Assembly (NCBI RefSeq): GCF_016808335.1 | Contig: NC_053146.1 | Location: 29,365,495-29,429,494 of the forward strand | DNA: 64,000 nucleotides | Reading direction: 5' to 3' | From: Panicum virgatum | Taxonomy: Eukaryota > Streptophyta > Magnoliopsida > Poales > Poaceae | Shown here: in pieces, positions 58,506 through 64,000 of the stretch | How the letters are laid out: each line of letters starts with the position of its first letter | Numbering within the stretch: position 1 is the first letter of the stretch | Notes under the pieces: generated by a model | Database searches by the model: none | What the model saw: only the letters and a program-made list of their open reading frames with translations | What the model was told of the DNA's origin: nothing | Position numbers and translations under genes: made by a program

Positions 58506-59200
58506 ACAATCCCACAGCTACATCCGCATGTGCAGAAGGAGCCTCTCCTAGTCGGCGAATCGAGTCCCATGCAGTGTGGCGTCATGTGCCTGTGGGCCTT
58601 GGCTACTGGGGCCAATAAGTCTGTGGCTTTGGGGGTGGGCACAACTGCTAAGAATTCGGTGAGGACACTGTAATGTTTCCCTCCAAAAGCTAAAGCCCCT
58701 TTGCTAGGACATGTGGGACCCAGCGACATCACAGCGTGGGTCGTGGCGCAATGACCGGCGGTTCGGCTAATTGTTGTTGTACTTTGATTCATAATGAAAA
58801 CTTTAAACTTGTATAGATTTCTCAATTCTTGTCCGAATCAGTTGATTTTTTTGCTTTTTTCTTGGAAAATGTTCATCTAGCAAATGGGTTCCACTTCGTC
58901 GAGTATCTCTAGTTCGATTTTGTAACTTAATAGAAATATGTTTTAGCATTGCATACACTAAGTTACAACACAGCAATGAAGGTGAAGTTGCCAACGACAT
59001 TTAGTGTCTAGGCCATCCTAACCTATATGCAGTCTTTTGATATTGTGAAGTCCATTATTCTATGAATGTTAGAGGGATGATGAGTATCTCATCCTATGTG
59101 CATATGATCCTTGTAGTAGAAATTGAAGGAGAAGATGAACACTCCAAAGTGTTGGTTCTTTTTAAAGGTGCATCATAAATGCTACTTGCAGGGAGGTCTT
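58060..59200 (+). repeat. Direct repeat pair (about 150 bp)
   Basis: Copy 1 (about 58068-58205) and copy 2 (about 59062-59195) share GAATGTTAGAGGGAT, GAGAAGATGAACACTCCAAA and AAATGCTACTTGCAGGGAGG. A shorter motif, ATTAATATCTTGTATGAATG, also occurs twice at 58037 and 58260. No coding potential is seen; it may be transposon debris around the F-box relics. Confidence 0.7.
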
Positions 59201-59796
59201 TTTACACTGTGGCTGCAGCACTATAGATCGTCCTCATTCCCACTCTAATAATTTTATAGAGTTTTTTGTACGCCACGTCAATTGGTCAAGTTGCATCTCT
59301 CAGTCACAAAGAGTGCTGACCAGGATGGGACGACGACCTGTCGCGCTGACCAGGAGGCGCCTTCCTTGTGCGCATTCTATTCTATAAGATTGACTTGTGG
59401 GTCCCACACGTGAGATGAGGACCAGGACACCGCATGCAAGGTGGGCCATTCATGTATGGTTCTTTTATGGAAATGAATGATTCCCTTCAAGTTTGAATGT
59501 AAGACTGAAATTAGACTGAAATGAGTACTAAAATTTCTTGCCAACACTTTTGCATGCCCAAATTTTGGTAAGCCAATATCTATAATAAAAGTTTGATCAT
59601 GCCAGATAGATAAACGATACATCACCTTAACATCACAGACAATATAAGTTTTAATACAAGAATGATAGAGCAAAACCAGTCTCAAACAAGAGAAAACGAA
59701 ACTAATTAAAGCAAATGATAATTGTGCTTCCTCCCTCCTTGCGCTAGTTCCAGAGCTACCATCTCCACGCGTCTCACATCCTGCTGACGACGTAAC

Positions 59797-60499
59797 TCAC
59801 CAGGCCATTGAAGCGCCGCATCCAAAGGTCGTACTCATGACAAATGCGGCATCCCGCGCTGGAGTATCAGATGATTCAGCTCGCATCTCACCAGCGCCTG
59901 CATTCCGCCCATGTGCAGACGTGGGTATCCTCGACGAGTAGCCCCGGTGGGTCGACGTCATGGTCCGGAAGCCAGAGCCGGTATGCAATGAGGTTGAGGT
60001 CCCGTCGGACCGAGTAACGCAGCGGCGGCAGACCATGGTTCTCCCATCAGCCGTAAATCTATGATAGGCCGCCGCTGATTTCGTGGAGTAGCACCAGTGC
60101 TTCGGGGTCCACGGGGTTCCGACGATAACATAGCATTGCCAAGAAGTACGCTGCGCGGGAGTCCCCTGCGACAGCAGCTTGGTTGACGAGCGCCAGCTTG
60201 GCGGCATGATCCCACCATGTCATCAACATCTCCATCCCAGTGATGCATATGGCCTCGCGATTACGGGGGAGGCACAAGCGCTCCTTGAAGCGCGACCACC
60301 TGACGCCAGGCCGCCTCAGGCAATGACAAATGTCCCGGAGCGGCAGGCGGCGGAGCACCTCGGGGCAGTCGCAGATCCGCTGGAACATGGCGCAGACTTG
60401 ATGAAGCGCCACGATCTGGTATGAGGCCGGATTCCCTTGCAGATGCTCAATGTGGAGAAGGAGGATCTGGATGATCAGATCCTCTAGCAGCAGCATCAA
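59797..60499 (-). pseudogene. F-box-like protein (third family member), multiple stops
   Basis: From ATG 60499 the minus-strand frame reads MMLLLEDLIIQILLLHIEHL (F-box-like helices), then LRRLPLRDIC, ICITGMEMLMTWWD and AAYFLAMLCYRRNPVD, the Sel1/TPR-like middle of the family. A TAG at 60059 ends the open part, but the same frame continues with family-like sequence: HVCTWAEC near 59905 and CRICHEYDLWMRRF near 59805-59846. It contains further stops (TGA near 60047, and three between 59862 and 59886). The C-terminal zinc-type tail is therefore present but unreadable. Its upstream DNA (60500-60780) is the duplicated segment also found at 57283-57500. Confidence 0.7.
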
Positions 60500-60564
60500 T
60501 GGTGAACTTAGTCCATGGTCGCTGCTGCCCTCTTGCCCTCAATTTAGATTGTTACAGGGAGGCC

Positions 60565-60780
60565 GAGAAGGAAGTGATGCAGCGGCGTCCGGCGAGAGGA
60601 AAAACCCCCCGTCTGTGAGGGGACATATTGGGGGAAGTGGGAAGAAAGGCGAAGGGACGGGACGACAAGGCTGTTCGGCTTCTAAAAGAAACTGGCAACA
60701 CAATAGTTGTTCCCATCCAAAGCCACTAACATGTGGTCCTGACAAGTCAGGGCCCACAAGCGACCGAGAAGACGCATATA
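60565..60780 (+). repeat. Duplicated segment, copy 2 (upstream of the third F-box-like pseudogene)
   Basis: This is the partner of 57283-57500. In the minus sense it lies just upstream of the ATG at 60499, so it probably contained the promoter and 5' leader of that gene. Confidence 0.8.
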
Positions 60781-61194
60781 AATTGATCCCAACTGTTGTA
60801 GACATATTTTAGAGTGCAGTTTTTTATATCAATATAAGAAACACTAGAGTACGTCTAGTTCTCTTCTCCCAAGGTGCAGTGATTACATTTTATAGGGGTA
60901 TATATGTAATTTATAAATACCATTTTATCAAGACCTTATGGAAAGATCTTCTAGCAAGCAGTGTGGCTCCTCCACTGCATAGTGTTGCTGCACCGCTGCA
61001 GAGCCTAGTACATTGCTTCGGCCATTGCGCAAAAGGGTGCCGCTCAGAGATCAGAACTGATAAGACAGGGTGCAGATGGTTCCTTCTTAAGACGTGGCGC
61101 CGCCTGACCTTCCTGTCCACGACGAGATAGTGCACAAGTGGGTTCTTGTGCAAGCCGGGGTTTTTGTCCAAGCCGAGACAATGCCTGACCATTT
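60781..61194. other. Unassigned spacer
   Basis: No gene is supported. The stretch 60995-61030 (TGCTGCACCGCTGCAGAGCCT) resembles low-complexity exon-like sequence, but no frame is convincing. Confidence 0.3.
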
Positions 61195-61480
61195 GGGTGT
61201 GTTTAGTTCACCCATTTTGGAATTTTGAAGTATTAAACATAGATTAATCATAAAGCTAATTACAAATCTCATCTATAAACTACGAGACGAATCTAATGGG
61301 CCTAATTAACCCATCATTAGCATATGTTTACTGTAGCTTTACTGTAGCAATTTAGTGCCAAATCATGACCTAATTAGGTTCATTAGATTCGTCTCGCGAT
61401 TTACAGTCCATTTGTGTAATGCGATTTTTTTCGACTACATTTAATTTACAAATGATTTACAAATTATCTGTGTCATGGTG
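61195..61480. mobile_element. MITE-type foldback sequence, right end not found
   Basis: It starts GGGTGTGTTTAGTTCACCC and contains inverted internal arms: ACGAGACGAATCTAATGGGCC (about 61282) against CATTAGATTCGTCTCGCGATTT (about 61380-61402). The phrase ATTAGATTCGTCTCGCGATTT with CTGTAGC repeats is characteristic of an abundant grass MITE family. The matching CTAAACAC-type end is not seen before 61600, so the element seems truncated. Confidence 0.65.
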
Positions 61481-61760
61481 CATTTAGTAGCAGCAGTGTA
61501 TAGACTATGGGGTAGTCCTAGGACTAGACACGTCACCTTGGTGCTCCAGAGAACAAAACTCTCCAACGTATAGTCCTACCTCACTAAAGCTTGGAGCAGC
61601 TGCTGGATGGTTCCTTTGGGTAACAATTATGTGCAACTGTCTCTAAAAAATATTAATCTATTTGGAGCACCGGGTGCAAAATCAAGCACCATGGTTAAGG
61701 TGGTGCTCTGGAGCACCCAGCTCTCAAGTGTACTAGAAAACTTGGGGCACGGCGTTGCTG

Positions 61761-62440
61761 CGCCAGGTTGGGTTTCCAAGTGGGGAACTTGTCAATGTAT
61801 GTATATATTTTTTTGTATGATTGAAAATGCTAATTATCCATCAATCTCAAGAGTTGTATTGGACCATAGGTTCTCTTTTCGTACAAGTTGTAATAATACA
61901 TGGTATATATTTTGGACTCTCAATTATCGTGATGCTACTAATTAAATATGATATTATTATTTAAGTAGAATACTATTTAACTTTGTTATGTAGCAAAGCT
62001 TTATATTTTAAAAATTTTGAGTAAATTTTTTAATTCAATTTTTTTGATGTAAAGATGTTTCATTGTCCGAATAGTAGGTACAATAGATCTACCTGCCGCG
62101 CCAGGTTGGGTTGCCTAGTGAATAACTTGTCAATGTATGTATATATTTTTTGTTGATTAAAAATACTAATTATCTATCAATTTCAAGAGTTGTCGTGGAC
62201 CACAGGTTCCCCTGTCGTACAAATTCTAATAATGTATGATATATATTTTGAACTCTCTATTATCATGATGCTACTATTTAAGTTGGATATTAGTTAACAT
62301 TGTTATGTAGCAAAGCTTTATGTTTGAAAATTCTGAGTACTTTTTTTACTTCAAACTTTTTAACGGAAAGACGTTTCGATGTCCGAATCATAGGTAGAAT
62401 AGATCCTACGTAAACATTTATGCGGACGGATCGTATACAC
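61761..62440 (+). repeat. Tandem repeat, two units of about 338 bp
   Basis: Unit 1 starts CGCCAGGTTGGG at 61761 and unit 2 starts with the same motif at 62099. Both continue through GTCAATGTATGTATATATTTTT, TATATATTTTG(G/A)ACTCTC, TATGTAGCAAAGCTTTAT and GATGTTTC/GACGTTTC with TGTCCGAAT. The same unit, diverged, is inside SMG7 intron 3 (33890-34440). The nature of the parent element is not known. Confidence 0.8.
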
Positions 62441-62649
62441 CAAATATCATTGGTAATCATAGGCATGAACAAAGGGCAAAATACGCTTTCTACATGGGAA
62501 AGCGTAAAGTTGATAGCCAAAATTAACCTTTTTTATCCATTTCTCGAATGGAAAAAAAACAGACACTATGATTGCGTAGAGCTCATCGAGTACATTCCGT
62601 TTGACTATTTACATGCCACGTTGGAGATCGGATCAAACGATTATAGTTT
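62441..62649. other. Unassigned
   Basis: No gene or repeat is recognised between the tandem repeat and the LTR-like block. Confidence 0.3.
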
Positions 62650-64000
62650 TTTAAGTTGCTAGGCGAGCGGGCTGTGCTACAGGACCGTGAACTGTGTTGC
62701 GCTACAGTCCGTGAACAGTGCCTACCCCCTCATAGCCCTGAGCCATCGGCCCTTCCCCTACTTGCGCCGCCATTTTTGCCGTGGATCAAGAACAGAGAGG
62801 GGAGAGGGAGAGGGAGAGAAGAGAAGAGAGGGGATTAGGGCACGCCACCGTCCATCGTCACTGTTTCTCTCTATAAATCGGTTGGATTTCCTCTCCTCTT
62901 TTCGTTTTCCCCATCTCCATGGCTTCTCCTCGCTGTTCATGGTGGTGCCGCCTTGTGTGGTGTAGCACAGCAAGGTTGGATGCAAGGAACAAGGGGGAAC
63001 GGAGTGGAATCGTTGTAGTTGTCATTGTCATCGCCATCGCCTTTGATCTTTTCAAGGGGAAACCCTAGGTGAGACATGCCCCTGCTGTAGAATTTGTTTC
63101 CCTCCTGGTTTTAGAAGTTTTTAGCTCATGGGAATAGCGGTTTTAGTCGCCGTTCGGATTAGGGTTAAGGGTTTACCCTCGTCACTATTCTCAACGCGCT
63201 ACCAATCTGTGCAGTTTATGTTCCTAGCAGTTTTCGTGCTCTTAATAACCTCAACAAAAAAATTAAACCTTCATATGAGCTGGAGAAGACTTCGAGATCT
63301 TTCCGTGTCCGCAAAGAACACCTCAATCGGATTTAAGATGGGGGACAAACCAAAGTTGGAATCTGACTGTTTTTTAGTCTCGTAATTCTGGGCAGCGTCT
63401 GTTAACATGAAGTTTAGGAAATCTTATTGGCAGAATTGGACTTTCTGGTAGTTAAAAGAGTTGTATATATTTTCACAAGATTTCCAGATTGGTAAAGTTC
63501 ATATTCATACGAATTTTGGAGCTTCAGTTATGACTGTTTTATAGGACTGTTCTGCAGGATCTGTTAGATTGTCAGATCAAGGTTCACCTCAAATTTACCC
63601 ATTGTTGATGATTTTCTCTACTTTTTGATAACTAGAAAGTTGTAGGTTACGAAATTATCTTTCATGTGGAAAAATATCAGAATTTTGTCCATCAGGATTT
63701 AAGGATACAAAAAGGACAAGTTGCAGTATTGCTGTTATGTCTAGATTGGAGTGTTTTGTGCAAGGATGTTGGGTTTGGGCGTAGAAGTGCTTTACTCAAT
63801 GTATTTATTATGAAGTGTGTTTGTTTTGGTGTTGATCCATGTGTTGTGAACAGGTGGTGCACCTTTGGGCCATGCTTAGCTCACGTTCTTGATCTTCGGT
63901 GAAGGCAAGTAAACGTAGCAATTTGGTCTACTCGCTTTAACTTTGTTATTTGAATTGCCTCCATTAAATTTAAGAAGCTCACACTATGCAGATAAGAACT
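62650..64000 (+). mobile_element. Front part of a long Ty3-type LTR, runs off the window
   Basis: CTACAGGACCGTGAAC- and CTACAGTCCGTGAACAGTG-type phrases (about 62678-62720), a GC-rich to CT-rich leader-like zone, AACCCTAGGTGAGACATG (63063), and AAAGTTGTAGGTTACGAAATT near 63637 are usual components of long grass LTRs. So is GGTGAAGGCAAGTAAACGT at 63899 (compare GAGGAAGGCAAGTATAACATG at 27268). The exact start is not seen. No gene is supported in it. Confidence 0.45.

Noticed and set aside
58433..58825. Minus-strand frame with clustered cysteines (CTCGCSCG)
   Set aside because: It lies across the inverted and direct repeat cluster, has no recognised family and no start context; the cysteine cluster is too short to support a peptide call.
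1..64000. CRISPR array, prophage, bacterial operon or defence island
   Set aside because: Introns, plant transposon families and the lack of any compact gene cluster rule out a prokaryotic context; the repeats seen are transposon-derived.

Overview
This is nuclear DNA of a grass (Poaceae). The evidence is a spliced plant-type gene, tRNA-Asp and tRNA-iMet primed Ty3 and Ty1 retrotransposons of plant lineages, long TGTAACAYCC-type LTRs, CACTA, MULE and Tourist-like DNA elements, and a run of decayed F-box-like genes of a family that is expanded in grasses. I cannot name the species. A panicoid-type grass is plausible but I did not show it. No bacterial-type operon, CRISPR array or phage module is present.

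Only one gene looks intact: a plus-strand SMG7 (EST1-like nonsense-mediated decay factor) gene. It has five coding exons (32373-38157, 1040 residues), an intron in its 5' leader and probable introns in its 3' UTR. Almost everything else is transposon or broken gene.

Layout. 0-2.8 kb: minus-strand retrotransposon remnants (an iMet primer site, an LTR, and a pol C-terminus) followed by a plus-strand LTR tail. 3.9-4.7 kb: a decayed minus-strand coding region of unknown function. 4.95-18 kb: a CACTA-like element whose left end (CACTACTAG) and subterminal repeats are split by a complete but disabled Athila-lineage Ty3 element (5493-13968, 5-bp TSD CCACG). A decayed Transposase_24-type gene follows on the minus strand. 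19-20.8 kb: two F-box-like pseudogenes. 22-28.6 kb: two long LTR-type blocks, the first carrying a 1.43-kb tandem duplication. 28.6-31.1 kb: a pol remnant, a decayed cysteine-rich gene and a cluster of GTCGCGCC palindromes. 31.8-39.8 kb: SMG7. 41.7 kb: a Tourist-like MITE with TTA duplication. 42.1-55.4 kb: one very long LTR interrupted by a 971-bp MULE-type foldback element and by a degenerate Ty1/copia element (46350-53413). 56.8-60.8 kb: a grass-specific protein fragment, duplicated promoter segments and a third F-box-like pseudogene. 61.2-64 kb: MITE, tandem repeat and the front of another long LTR.

The parts do not work together as a pathway. The window is a gene island (SMG7) in nested retrotransposon DNA with a relic F-box cluster on both sides. 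The most biologically interesting points are the structure of the SMG7 transcript (leader intron, overlapping uORF, 3' UTR introns), the tandem repeat shared between SMG7 intron 3 and 61.8-62.4 kb, and the promoter relics of the F-box family. I did not find a convincing new biological system.
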